A stretch of 64,000 nt of DNA, from the NCBI GenBank assembly GCA_029582265.1, contig CM055816.1, positions 87,815,288-87,879,287 of the forward strand, in the 5' to 3' direction. Positions 34,355 through 45,919 of this stretch are shown in pieces. The position numbers were made by a program, and so were the translations under genes. The notes below the pieces were generated by a model, which saw only the letters and a program-made list of their open reading frames with translations, did not search any database and was not told where the DNA came from. The stretch is from Zoroaster sp. YZ-2022 (lineage: Eukaryota; Echinodermata; Asteroidea; Forcipulatida; Zoroasteridae). The first letter of the stretch is position 1. Each line of letters begins with the position of its first letter.

Positions 34355-34999
34355 TGTACGATACATACATGTACATGTTTTCATGTATTTAAAAAATCCG
34401 TGTATTGAGACGATAAATAGGCACCGCCATTTTTATGCTCGCCTTTTCCCCCCAAAGGTTACAAAGCGCTTTCAGCGTATTTTGCTGCCCTTCCAGAAAC
34501 ACCGGGGCAAGCCCCTTATCTTTCACGATAAGTGCCCTGGGATCTTTTAAGTGCATTACACAACACACAGGACCTACGGTACAGTTTTACGTCCTATCCA
34601 AAGGATGAGGCAGTCATTACAGTGTGCACCGACCAATGTTGAAATTTATATACTGTACTTTACAGCATGCAAGCATTAATATTATAGTGGCGTTTACAAG
34701 GATTGATTTACTAACAAGGTGACAATATGCTTATTTGCATGATTGATAGAGCCAAATCAATTATGTATAATACTATTAGTTGGTTAGTCAATAAGATTGA
34801 CGCGAAAACCATTCATGACAAGTAAAATGCAAAGTACATAACAGATGGGTTGTGTTCACGACATTTACATGTATACAGTGTACAATTGTTTTGTAATGTA
34901 CATGTACATGTATACATACACTGTAAGTGCGTATTCTAAGGCCCCCCAAAAAAGTCTCCAGTTTCTGGTAATAGGTCGGTTTTACAATCGGTCTAGTGA

Positions 35000-35036
<37 letters not shown>

Positions 35037-35072
35037 ATTTAAAAGAAAAATTTCCCCCCCAACCGTATGTGT
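34355..35072. other. No gene; SINE C fragment and T-rich run
   Basis: Besides 34495-34620, holds GGCCCCCCAAAAAAGTCTCC (34941), the start of the AAAGTCTCCAGTTTCTGG repeat, and a 26-T run at about 35006. Confidence 0.5.
34495..34620 (-). mobile_element. SINE family C fragment
   Basis: CCAGAAACACCGGGGCAAGC, CACGATAAGTGCCCTGGGAT and GGACCTACGGTACAG, matching 10780-10860. Confidence 0.75.
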
Positions 35073-35150
35073 GTACACATACGTATCTGGATACCCGACC
35101 GAAACTGTCATTACCCAGTTTCAATTACCCGTAAACGACTTTTGACAAAT

Positions 35151-35575
35151 TTCAAAAATGAAGTCTCTGATTGTCCCATTCGAGACCGGATTGATTTCAA
35201 AACATCGACTCATATTGCCTATAAATGTGTTACTGACTCTGTGCCATCCTATCTCTGTGAGCTTATTATACCATACCAACCTAACCACAGTGGACTCCGT
35301 TCAAATTCCGATTCCCGGATCTTCAAAAAGCCAACTACACATGTAACTGCGGCTAATAAGGGTTTCTATACTGCTGCACCCAGCATTTGGAATGAACTAC
35401 CATCTGGTATCCGTCATGCTTCTTCATTGAGTCAATTTAAAACATCTCTCAAGACTCATTTATTTTAGGCACTGTGTATTTTTAAATTGTACTTGCATCT
35501 CACTGTAAAGCGCTGTGATACCGTTTGTGTAAGAGCGCTATATAAATGCCGTCATTGTATTGTATTGTATTGAAT
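35151..35575 (+). mobile_element. Second 5'-truncated LINE (reverse transcriptase C terminus) nested in another repeat
   Basis: A frame ending at 35468 reads DRIDFKTSTHIAYKCVTDSV, then PSYLCELI and APSIWNELPSGIRH, ending FKTSLKTHLF and stop. This is the conserved post-RT tail of CR1/L2-like LINEs (D-F-K-x..Y-K-C-x..P-S-Y-L; W-N-x-L-P; F-K-x-x-L-K). The 3' UTR includes AAGAGCGCTATATAAATGCC and ends in (TATTG)n. The flanks at 35073-35150 and 35576-35800 are two halves of the repeat that is uninterrupted at 8815-9140, so the insertion is proven by comparison. Confidence 0.86.
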
Positions 35576-35913
35576 GGGGATGCTACGAGTTGTTTTTAAT
35601 ATAGAGATGGGAAATAATTCCAGTAGTTCACCTTTATTAGGACTCTAATAAAACAAGAGAAACTCGTGTTCATATTGGTTATTTTATACATTCAGGAAAA
35701 CTCGTATTTATGTGTTTTTTACAAAATTGTTTACGGGTACCTGGGTATCTGAAGATTTCCAATTTTGGGTACATCCGGTTCCTGAAATAACTGAAAACGC
35801 ACAACTTTAATGTGTATACGTGGTTATTGGAACCAGACCAAATTTCCCATGTTTGTACACATACATGTAAGTACGGTACCTAAGACTAAGAGAGACCTCA
35901 CAAATCAGGCAAG

Positions 35914-36475
<562 letters not shown>

Positions 36476-36749
36476 AAAGTCATTTAAAGCACAGCACAGC
36501 AGAATTCCAATCGATCCAGCAAGATTTTAGACATTGTTTCATAGCAAAAAAAAACCCAGAAAACTAAAAATGCTGACGTGCAGGTTAGAAACGACGTGTG
36601 CGGACACCAGAAACTAGACATTTTTTTTTTGGCCCAACACAAGCTGCCAATTTCTCTGAGTACATGTACGTGCAGATCAGTATATAAGCCAGGATTTGAA
36701 AACAGGTCGTCAAAATTCGTTATTCTTTGAAAAATAGGGTGTCCATTAA

Positions 36750-37445
36750 CCCTCCTACTCTAGGTGCACTTTAGTGGGAAGTTACTATAGTGGTCAAAAT
36801 CAGTCAATTGACCGTTTTTGACTGTTGAATCAACTGTGCACACATGGGCACTGGTGACTTGTTTTGACCATTTGGGTAACTGCCACACACTGTGCTATGA
36901 CTGCTGGTGACTGATAAGATCATTATCAGCTTCTGGGGATCACTGACTTGTTTTGACTGAACAAACAATGATAGGGTGCTGGAGGCTGACAGTTGTTGAC
37001 TGATAAGTCAATGCAGGGCCACTTAGGCTAAGGGTCACTGACTTGTTTTGACTGATAAAGCATTCCTGCCATGCTGGTGGGATTTTCCAAATGATTATGC
37101 ATGTTGAGTGGAAAGTTCCATTATTATTTAAATTAATAATTTCTTTTGATTATTAACTATTATGTAATAATACAATTGATATCCCATCATTTCAAATTTA
37201 ACAGTCGACTCATTTTGACCAGAGTGCCTTTACCAGTCAAAAACGGTCAACTCATTTTGACCACCTTCAACATTGCATGATAGTGCTTTTACCAGTCAAA
37301 AACAGTCGACTGTTTTTGACTGATTCATGTACTTGCTACACATTAGGTTTGACAGTGTTTGACCTGTAAGTGCAGTAGATATACACTGGCATGAACTTTG
37401 AAATTTTGACTGATTTTGACCCTTGTAGTAGTACATGTAGGAGGG
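36750..37445 (+). mobile_element. TTAA element, beta family, long copy A
   Basis: 696 bp between TTAA 36746-36749 and TTAA 37446-37449. Longer than the 317-bp copies because of extra GACTTGTTTTGACT-rich sequence. It forms a near-identical inverted partner with 38504-39144. Confidence 0.87.
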
Positions 37446-37724
37446 TTAATGTTTAACTTCCAATACTTTTGCATGTGTTTTGCAAATAAAACAGGGTGTC
37501 CATTTAGTAAACAGGGCGTCTAAAAGACACCCAAAGGTATTGCTGGCTAATACTATGGTGCAGATGATTGATTTTTCAATATAATTTTAAAACGTAAGAA
37601 ACCAATAACTAAATTTTTCTTTTGTACCGCACGTCCTTTAGGTTGGCATTTTGAAACAGCTACATTTCAATTTGTTATCACTGCACTTGTGTTTCCCTTG
37701 TAAAAGGGAAGTGTAAATCAATAC

Positions 37725-37890
37725 ATGTACGAGTAAGGTTTACGGTAGCAACCGAGTACACAGACTCTAGTTGTAATAACAACTCGCCACCGGATCTTCC
37801 CAGAACCAACAATTATTACAACACCTTTAGAAGATATTGCTTACATGGTTCTACCGCAAACCTCCTACATCATGCAAAGCTTCAAGTTCT
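37725..37890. repeat. Diverged relative of the PLE-like terminal segment
   Basis: GGTTTACGGTAGCAACCGAG and an inverted ACATGGTTCTACCGCAAACC, with TGTAATAACAACTCG / ACAATTATTACAACA inside and CATGCAAAGCTTCAAG at the end. A second relative lies at 15432-15485 (GAAGCTTTGCATGGTGGAGT). Confidence 0.55.
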
Positions 37891-37970
37891 ACTTTATACA
37901 GTATATAAATCACTTTCACTTCAGTAGGGAACAATTTTGTTTGCTCAAGAATTGAGAATGACACATTAAC

Positions 37971-38110
37971 CCTCCTGTAGAAATTGCAGTTTTGGGCGTA
38001 GAAACTGCACCTTTCAAAACCTGTCAGCCGGAGGGTTTTGAAAGGTTATGTAGTTGCTTCACTATGCACTACACTGGCAGGTTTTGAAAGGTGGTGTACA
38101 TGTAGATATA
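37971..38110 (+). mobile_element. Partial gamma-like TTAA element
   Basis: Begins TTAA CCCTCCTGTAG, followed by CCTTTCAAAACC and GGTTTTGAAAGG words, including ATGCACTACACTGGCAGG, the same unit that is tandemly amplified at 33140-33545. No right terminus. Confidence 0.7.
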
Positions 38111-38503
38111 CTACAAAAATATACATAGTTTGTGTACATAACTGTTTACTGTTAGTCACTGCACATTTCAAATCCCTTTGGCAAGTAATAGACTGATACA
38201 CTGTAGATGTGTATCTTAGGGATTACTGTTTATGTACATGTACAGGGTAACTCAGGCACCTTCTGAAAGGTTTTGACAGTTGGATGAACTTTATTGAGGA
38301 TGACTTAGCTTTACTGTTTTTGACTGGTAAAAGCATTGTCTGGTATTGTTCAGGGTTCTGAAGCCGACCTATGACCAGAAACTGGAGATTTTTATTTTTA
38401 TTTTTTATTTTTATTTTTTTGGGGGGGACCCTAAATGGAGTTCAGAGAAATTGAATTTTAACAATATTTTACCTGGGGTCTAGATAATAAAACAATATAT
38501 TAA

Positions 38504-39144
38504 CCCTCCTACTACTACAAGGGTCAAAATCAGTCAAAATTTCAAAGTTCATGCCAGTGTATATCTACAGCACTTACTGGTCAAACACTGTCAAACCTAA
38601 TGTGTAGCAAGTACATCAATCAGTCAAAAACAGTCGACTGTTTTTGACTGGTAGTGGTAAAAGCATTATCATGCAATGTTGAAGGTGGTCAATATGAGTC
38701 GACCATTTTCGACTGGTAAAGGCACTTTGGACAAAATGAGGTGACTGTTTTTAATTGGTACATGTAATGTGGATGGTCGTCAAAATGAGTCAACGTTTTG
38801 GACTGATATAAGCACTTTGGTCAAAAGAAATTAATTTATCAGTCAAAACAAGTCATTTACTCCTAGCCTAAGTGTCCCTGCATTGATTTATCAGTCAACA
38901 ACTGTCAGCCTCCAGCATCCTATCATTGTTTGTTCAGTCAAAACAAGTCAGTGATCCCCAGAAGCTGATAATGATCTTATCAGTCACCAGCAGTCATAGC
39001 ACAGTGTGTGGCAGTTACCTAAATGGTCAAAACAAGTCACCAGTGCCCATGTGTGCACAGTTGATTCAACAGTCAAAAACGGTCAATTGACTGGTTTTGA
39101 CCACTATAGTAACTTCCCACTAAAGTGCACCTAGAGTAGGAGGG
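38504..39144 (-). mobile_element. TTAA element, beta family, long copy B (inverted partner)
   Basis: TTAA at 38500-38503 and 39145-39148. Its right end, complemented, repeats the left end of the 36.75 kb copy over more than 100 bp with few changes. The two copies are about 1.06 kb apart in opposite orientation. Confidence 0.87.
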
Positions 39145-39184
39145 TTAATTAAACAATATATTGTTTAGTTTCCTTATAACCTCT

Positions 39185-39490
39185 CTTGAAATGAGTAAAG
39201 ACAGCTTGCGGTGACACCGTGTAGTAAGATTTGTAGCTTTGCACGGTGAAAAGGATTTATAAGTAAAGACTGTTTGCGGTGACACCGTGTAGTAAGATTT
39301 GTGGCTTTGCACGGTGTAAAGGCTAAATAAAGACTGTTTGCGGTGACACCGTGTAGTAAGATTTGTGGCTTTGCACGGTGTAAAGGATAAGTAAAGACTG
39401 TTTGCGGTGACACCGTGTAGTAAGATTTGTAGCTTTGCACGGTGTAAAGGATAAGTAAAGACTGTTCGCGGTGACACCGTGTGAAATTCT
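39185..39490 (-). repeat. Tandem array of the PLE-like terminal segment, about 66-bp units
   Basis: Five repeats of AGTAAAGACTGTTTGCGGTG, ACACCGTGTAGTAAGATTTG and TAGCTTTGCACGGTGTAAAG, a variant of the terminal segment of the PLE-like family, then AATTGAGTAGTAATTAGTTC of a normal arm. Confidence 0.88.
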
Positions 39491-39586
39491 CAATTGAGTA
39501 GTAATTAGTTCTGAAAAGAACCGTTATAGCAATTATATGTACATGTACGTAGTTCTGAAAAGAAATGGTGTAAAGTCAATTATTAA

Positions 39587-41027
39587 CCCTAAACTCACTG
39601 AATACTACAAAATACTACTTGAGTAAACTGCAGTATGGAGTACTTTTACTACACTGGTCTATGAGAATTGAGTAGTATTTTGTAGTACAGTGTACTTTTA
39701 CTACACTGGTCTATGAGAATTGAGTAGTATTTTGTAGTACAGTGTACTTTTACTACACTGGTCTATGAGAATTGAGTAGTATTTTGTAGTACAGTGTACT
39801 TTTACTACACTGGTCTATGAGAATTGAGTAGTATTTTGTAGTACAGTGTACTTTTACTACACTGGTCTATGAGAATTGAGTAGTATTTTGTAGTACAGTG
39901 TACTTTTACTACACTGGTCTATGAGAATTGAGTAGTATTTTGTAGTACAGTGTACTTTTACTACACTGGTCTATGAGAATTGAGTAGTATTTTGTAGTAC
40001 AGTGTACTTTTACTACACTGGTCTATGAGAATTGAGTAGTATTTTGTAGTACAGTGTACTTTTACTACACTGGTCTATGAGAATTGAGTAGCATTTTGTA
40101 GTACAGTGTACTTTTACTACACTGGTCTGTGAGAATTGAGTAGTATTTTGTAGTACAGTGTACTTTTACTACACTGGTCTATGAGAATTGAGTAGCATTT
40201 TGTAGTACAGTGTACTTTTACTACACTGGTCTGTGAGAATTGAGTAGCATTTTGTAGTACAGTGTACTTTTACTACACTGGTCTATGAGAATTGAGTAGC
40301 ATTTTGTAGTACAGTGTACTTTTACTACACTGGTCTATGAGAATTGAGTAGCATTTTGTAGTACAGTGTACTTTTACTACACTGGTCTATGAGAATTGAG
40401 TAGTATTTTGTAGTACAGTGTACTTTTACTACACTGGTCTATGAGAATTGAGTAGCATTTTGTAGTACAGTGTACTTTTACTACACTGGTCTATGAGAAT
40501 TGAGTAGCATTTTGTAGTACAGTGTACTTTTACTACACTGGTCTATGAGAATTGAGTAGTATTTTGTAGTACAGTGTACTTTTACTACACTGGTCTATGA
40601 GAATTGAGTAGTATTTTGTAGTACAGTGTACTTTTACTACACTGGTCTATGAGAATTGAGTAGTATTTTGTAGTACAGTGTACTTTTACTACACTGGTCT
40701 ATGAGAATTGAGTAGTATTTTGTAGTACAGTGTACTTTTACTACACTGGTCTATGAGAATTGAGTAGTATTTTGTAGTACAGTGTACTTTTACTACACTG
40801 GTCTATGAGAATTGAGTAGTATTTTGTAGTACAGTGTACTTTTACTACACTGGTCTATGAGAATTGAGTAGTATTTTGTAGTACAGTGTACTTTTACTAC
40901 ACTGGGCTATGAGAATTGAGTAGTATTTTGTAGTACAGTGTACTTTTACTACACTGGTCTATGAGAATTGAGTAGTATTTTGTAGTACAGTATACTGGAC
41001 CCCAAATGAATGCCTAGGACGTTAGGG
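39587..41027 (+). repeat. TTAA element, GTAGTATTTTGTAGTAC family (zeta), expanded into a 52-bp tandem array
   Basis: TTAA at 39583-39586 and 41028-41031, ends CCCTAAACTCACTG and GACGTTAGGG. About 25 tandem units of exactly 52 bp (GAATTGAGTAGTATTTTGTA, GTACAGTGTACTTTTACTAC, ACTGGTCTATGA) run from 39663 to 40985 with only scattered variants (TAGTATT/TAGCATT). The left end holds the keyword inverted (ACTACAAAATACTACT). Confidence 0.93.
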
Positions 41028-41371
41028 TTAATATTTGCTTAGAAAGCCTGTTTTTAAAAGCAGTTTTGTAATAACATTACTAATGTTGTGCCTTCCCTTA
41101 AAACAACTGAACTGTGTAAAGTAAACATCCTTTGTACAAATGATGTAAGTTTCAGCCCAATGCAGTAATAGAGTAATGAGAAATGTGTGTAAAAGCATCA
41201 ACAATTTTAACCAAAAAACAAAACAAAACAAAACAAACAAACAAACAAACACACAGATATAGATAAATATCTGCATTTATTTTTAAAGTTTTTTTTTTTC
41301 ACACACACACCATATGTACAACACAATTGAATGTAATTCAGTAATTTTGTACTCGAGTACGTGTATATGAG

Positions 41372-41896
41372 TGACATAAAACACAATAAAGAGGGCCACT
41401 TTGCATCCATCACATTAGCAGTTTTTCCAATGGTTGTTATTTATTTTGAAGTACCTGAAACCGACCAAAAAGTGTTTCAACATGTGAATGGACATGCAGG
41501 CTAATACTATAACTAATTTGAGTTGATTTATTTATTTTTTAATTTTTTATTTATTTTTTTACCCTCAAATTTCCATAAAAATTGGACGGAAAAAGTTACC
41601 TCACTTTTCCGTCCATTTGTTGATGGAAATTTTAGGGTGATTAAAAAAATAATAGTAATAATCAACTCAAATTATCTTTAGGATAAGCATGCATGTCTAT
41701 TCAAATGTTGAAATTCTTTTTGGGTGGTTTCAGATATTTAAAAAAAAATTACAACCATTAGAAAAACTGCTAACGTGACGGTAGGAAAGTGGCCCCCTTT
41801 ATCCCTAACTCCCTAGACAACAAAGGCAGGATTTTGAAGGATTGTTATTGTTCACTAACAATGCTTAGGGAGTTAGGGTTATTGTGTTTTATGATA
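41372..41896 (+). mobile_element. Miniature element with CACAATAAAG ends, copy 3 (interrupted)
   Basis: Same layout as the 6.1 kb copy; interrupted near its right end by the 76-bp element at 41803-41878. Confidence 0.86.
41803..41878. mobile_element. 76-bp miniature element with TTAT duplication
   Basis: Ends CCCTAACTCCCTA and TAGGGAGTTAGGG, 13-bp perfect inverted repeats. TTAT at 41799-41802 and 41879-41882 duplicates a target that is single in the sister copies of the host repeat (6562-6572 and 22072-22080, CCCCTTTATTGTG). The smallest TTAA-type element in the window. Confidence 0.93.
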
Positions 41897-42018
41897 TGTA
41901 TTTTTAGTGTACATGTACCTAAGATGACAGATAGCCAGAGACCAAAACATTTTAAGGGATGTTTGATACCATCAGTAACTTTACACCAAAAAAATTTCAT
42001 GTAAAACTGTGAACACTT

Positions 42019-42092
42019 AGGTAAAACTTGTAGCTTTGCATGGTGAGGATGATAAGTAAGACTAATTGCGGTGACACCATGTGGAATCTCAA
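42019..42092 (+). mobile_element. PLE-like solo terminal segment
   Basis: AGGTAAAACTTGTAGCTTTG to CACCATGTGGAATCTCAA, the same first about 75 bases as the 62.1 kb copy. Confidence 0.8.
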
Positions 42093-42559
42093 CATTTACT
42101 TGTTTTTTGAGATTCCAAATTTAAATAAGAAAAACAAAAATCACACATGGTTCTCATCCTGCCACACCCTTAAACTGTCACCACGGTTATGATACCATGT
42201 TGCCATGACTTCCAATTGCATGAATCACTGCGACACAATTCTTTCTCCATGATTCACTGAGAAAGCAGTACAGTAGAATACAAATATGTATACATACACA
42301 TGTACATGTATGGCACTTTCCTCTCTCTCTATATTTTTTTTTTCATTTCATTTATTAACACATATTCCAATGTTGACAACAAGAATGTTGTTACAAATAA
42401 TTACATAACATCAAGAGGTCATACAAAATGCAAAGACAAAATTAGTAACATGAAAAGACTATTTATAAGAGAAAAGCTTGTCAACATTGAGGAAAAGAAG
42501 ACGACATTGGACATGTACATATTGTGTACACCGTACAGTGCATACACATGCATTAGGCC

Positions 42560-43040
42560 AAATAAAGTCTGGTTTCTGGTCATACATGTAGGTCAGCTTT
42601 AAAATTGGTGCGGTGACCATTTTTTTAAACCATTTTATTTATTTATTTTTTTTGGTAACCAGTGAAATACAGTGTACACTGTATGCGGTTTATTGTAACC
42701 AGACCAAATTTCCCATACACAAAGTATGGTGGCTAAGAAAGGCCTCACAACTCGGGCAAACGTTCATACCCCTATGTGAAAAAGTCGTTTAAAACACAGC
42801 ACGGCAGAATTCCAATCACTACTCAATTGAGAATTTCACATGGTGTCACCGCAATTACATGTAGTCTTACTTATCCTCCTCACCATGCATAGCTACAAGT
42901 CTTACCTAGAATTCCAATCAATACAGCAATTTTGGATGCAACTGAACATCGTTTCATGGCAACAAAAAAAAGAAATACTAAAAAATGAGATCAGAAACCA
43001 GAGATATTTTGGCCTTATATTCCTAAAATAAAAAAATGTC
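42560..43040. mobile_element. AAAGTCTCCAGTTTCTGG-type repeat split by a PLE-like segment
   Basis: GTCTGGTTTCTGGTCATACA at the left, GATCAGAAACCAGAGATATT at the right, with GCACGGCAGAATTCCAATCA interrupted at 42819-42909. Confidence 0.8.
42819..42909 (-). mobile_element. PLE-like solo terminal segment with 11-bp duplication
   Basis: AATTCCAATCA at 42808-42818 and 42910-42920 flank a 91-bp segment ending CATAGCTACAAGTCTTACCT. It splits the repeat of 42560-43040. Confidence 0.88.
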
Positions 43041-43379
43041 CACCCCGATACTACATCTAGTCAACTAGTTCCATGACTTCCCATTGCATGAATCAATGCA
43101 ATACAATTCCATGATTCACAGAGAAACCAGTTTAAATTTCCCCACTTTTCTCTCTACATACGTACATGTACGTCAATGTACAAATATGTATTCAATTTCC
43201 ACCATGAACTCGTGGACTTCACCGTTATTCCTGTACAATATTAAATGATATGATACGACAAACTACATTAGATACATGTACAATGTACATGTACGAGAAG
43301 AAAATGAGATTTGAAACAATGTTTAGAAAATGAGATTTTGCGCATTGATGTCCACGTTACTGTACTGTACTGTTGATTA

Positions 43380-43625
43380 AATTTTTGCTCTACACCGACA
43401 TGTATAGCACTGTATACTCAGTGCTTTCTGAGTGTCTGTGGAAAGAAAAACTTCACAGTCGACTCAGGCGGGATTCGAACACATGACCTCCTGCTTACTA
43501 GTGCAGACGTCTTAACCTCTCGACCACCGAGCTTGCCCGATGTCGATTGGCTGGCTAGAATCCTATATAGCAGCGGGTTCCGCGATATTTATAGGTTGAT
43601 GAAATTCTTGCATCGGGTGTTAAAT
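43380..43625 (-). mobile_element. SINE family B, reverse copy
   Basis: GGCGGGATTCGAACACATGA and CTTAACCTCTCGACCACCGA, then the GAAATTCTTGCATCGGGTG block. Confidence 0.85.
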
Positions 43626-43897
43626 AACTGATTATTTTTTGCCCTGCTGTACTGGTGTGCGTTTTCGGATATTTTTGGAACCGAATACCCGAAATCAGGA
43701 AACTTTGGATACCTGGATACACATTTTCACTTTTGTTGAAAACATGCCTCCGGTGGTGCACAAATACATGTACTGTAAATAGTAACAAAATTGACCATAA
43801 TACAGAGGATACCATACTTAAATCCATCTTTTCTTTACTGTGTCGTTTTTATTAAAACAAATTAGCACCATTGTTTTAGCTGGTGGAGCTTGATGCA

Positions 43898-44215
43898 TTG
43901 TAGTGCTGGGCCGGTTATCCAGTTAACCGACCAAAACGGCACTAACCATTTTAAAATTGACCAACAATTTTGGACAAATTTGCTGCCCATTTTGTTGAAC
44001 AACATTCTAGACTTTCTTTTTTGCCACATTGGTTATTAAAAAAAACAATTGCGGGACATTTATTGATGTTTTTTGATTGAAAATGTATGCACATTGTGCC
44101 ATTTGCCACTGATCTAGTTTGTGTGGCCGTCAGGTGCCATCAGGATAACTGGTTAACCGACCGTGAAAAATACGGTTCAACGGTTAGCGAACTTAACTTG
44201 TAACTCCCAGCACTA
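43898..44215. mobile_element. hAT-type miniature element (AGTGCTGGG ends), second copy
   Basis: AGTGCTGGGCCGGTTATCC at the left, ACTCCCAGCACT at the right, internal GGTTAACCGACC words as in the 11.1 kb copy. No clear 8-bp duplication. Confidence 0.7.
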
Positions 44216-44454
44216 TTATTAAGTAAAACACATTTTTCTGTTGTGGCATTGTCTCAAATGTCAAAATGCAATACGTTTGCATGAAATTTAAACACTGAAG
44301 TTGAACAGATGATTTAGAATGGCTTTTCAAGGGAACACATCAGTATACACTGCATATTTTTGTTTGTTTCAGGGCCTAGGGCCGGGTAGGGGAAAGCTAG
44401 GGGACTGGGGAAGGGGTGGTTTCCTTCCATGGGGAGTTTTGTAGGAGTGTGGTT

Positions 44455-45545
44455 GGGTAGAATGTCGTATCCCACAGCCACTTTTTCTCATTCAATATAA
44501 CCAATAACGTAATCTTACCTGACCCAGTAAGGTGGAGAACATATGGATGATGATGGACATATGTACTTCAAATTATTCCAGGGGTAGAATGTCGTATCCG
44601 ACCGCCACTTTTTCTCATTAAATATAACCAGTAATGTAATCTTACATACCTAGTAAGGTGGAGAAAATATGGATGATGATGGACATATACTTCAAATTAT
44701 TCCAGGATATTTATTTCATGAAAAATCAGGCATTTTTGGTATACAATGACTTCCTCAGTCATGTCAGTCTGATCTTGTCAACTCCCCCATAAGTGACCAA
44801 CGTGGTCATTGTACATGCGCAGTGGCAACTATAAGAGGATCCTTCTATTTTCTGAAGGGGAGGATTTTTTTAGAAGGGAAATCAAGTCCGAAAACCATCA
44901 TAATAAAAGTGGATTTTAAAGATAGTTTTCGCTTTCTGTACCCCCAAAAATCGATGGAATCATTTTTAACTGGTTAGTGGTTGTAAAAAAAATTCCAAAA
45001 AACCCTTAAAAAGTGGCGGTCGGATACGACATTCTTTCCCATTCCAGGATAGGCCTATTTATTTCATGAAAAATCCGACCGCCACTTTTTAAGGGTTTTT
45101 GTGAATTATTTTGCAACCACTAACCAGTTAAAAAATTATTCTATTGATTTTTGGGGGCACAGAAAGCAAAAACTATCTTTAAAATCCACTTTTGTGATGG
45201 TTTTTTAATTATTTCCCTTCTAATATTAATAAAATACTCCTCTTCAGAAAATAGAAGGATCCTATTACAGTGTAGTTGCCACTGCGCATGTGCAATGACC
45301 GTGTTGGTCACTAACACTAAATAAGTAACAGGTTAGTTGACAAGATCAAACTGACATGACTGAGGAAGTCATCGCATACCAAAAATGCCTGATTTTTCAT
45401 GAAATAAATAGGCTATCCTGGAATAATTTGAAGTATGTCCCTCATTATCCCCATATGTTCTCCACCTTACTGGGTAGGTAAGATTACATTATTGGTTATA
45501 TTGAATGAGAAAAAGTGGCGGTCGGATAAGACATTCTACCCTTAT
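44455..45545. mobile_element. Large inverted-repeat element with GTAGAATGTCGTATCC ends
   Basis: GTAGAATGTCGTATCCCACA (44457) and GTAGAATGTCGTATCCGACC (44585) at the left; GTGGCGGTCGGATACGACAT near 45012 and GCGGTCGGATAAGACATTCT at the right end. Two head-to-head halves, each itself an inverted repeat. Non-coding. Confidence 0.75.
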
Positions 45546-45577
45546 TTGTTTAGAAAAGTGGCAGTTGTATTCAAGGG

Positions 45578-45846
45578 AGGAGGGCCAAAGTCATGGTACA
45601 GCCAAGCCTTTGACAGTTTGAGAAGCCTGGCCAGGCCTAGGCTACCTGGCCTCCTAATTGTCATTTGTGAGTCCTAATCTTGTAACAATACAGTACCTGC
45701 CAATCAACATAACCTGGGCTTCTGGAGGGCCTAGCCCAGGCAAGCAGAGCTCATTATATAGGCCAGTAGGCAGGGAAAAGCCTGGGCCTGGCCGGGCTTC
45801 TCAAAGCCTAAGGCTTGGCTGTACCATGAATTTGGCCCTTGTCCCT
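45578..45846. mobile_element. GGCCTGG-rich miniature element, copy 3
   Basis: GAGGGCCAAAGTCATGGTAC and the complement GTACCATGAATTTGGCCC. It ends about 75 bp from the C2CD2L-like exon 1 donor and holds the empty site for the 62.1 kb PLE-like insertion. Confidence 0.85.
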
Positions 45847-45919
45847 AACGTTATAATTATATTCTCTCCAATCACTGGCCACTGATCACATTTTCCCCGT
45901 ATTTCATTATTATACCTAC

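Noticed and set aside
39600..41000. CRISPR-like appearance of the regular 52-bp array
   Set aside because: There are no unique spacers between repeats, and the context is animal DNA; it is a satellite.
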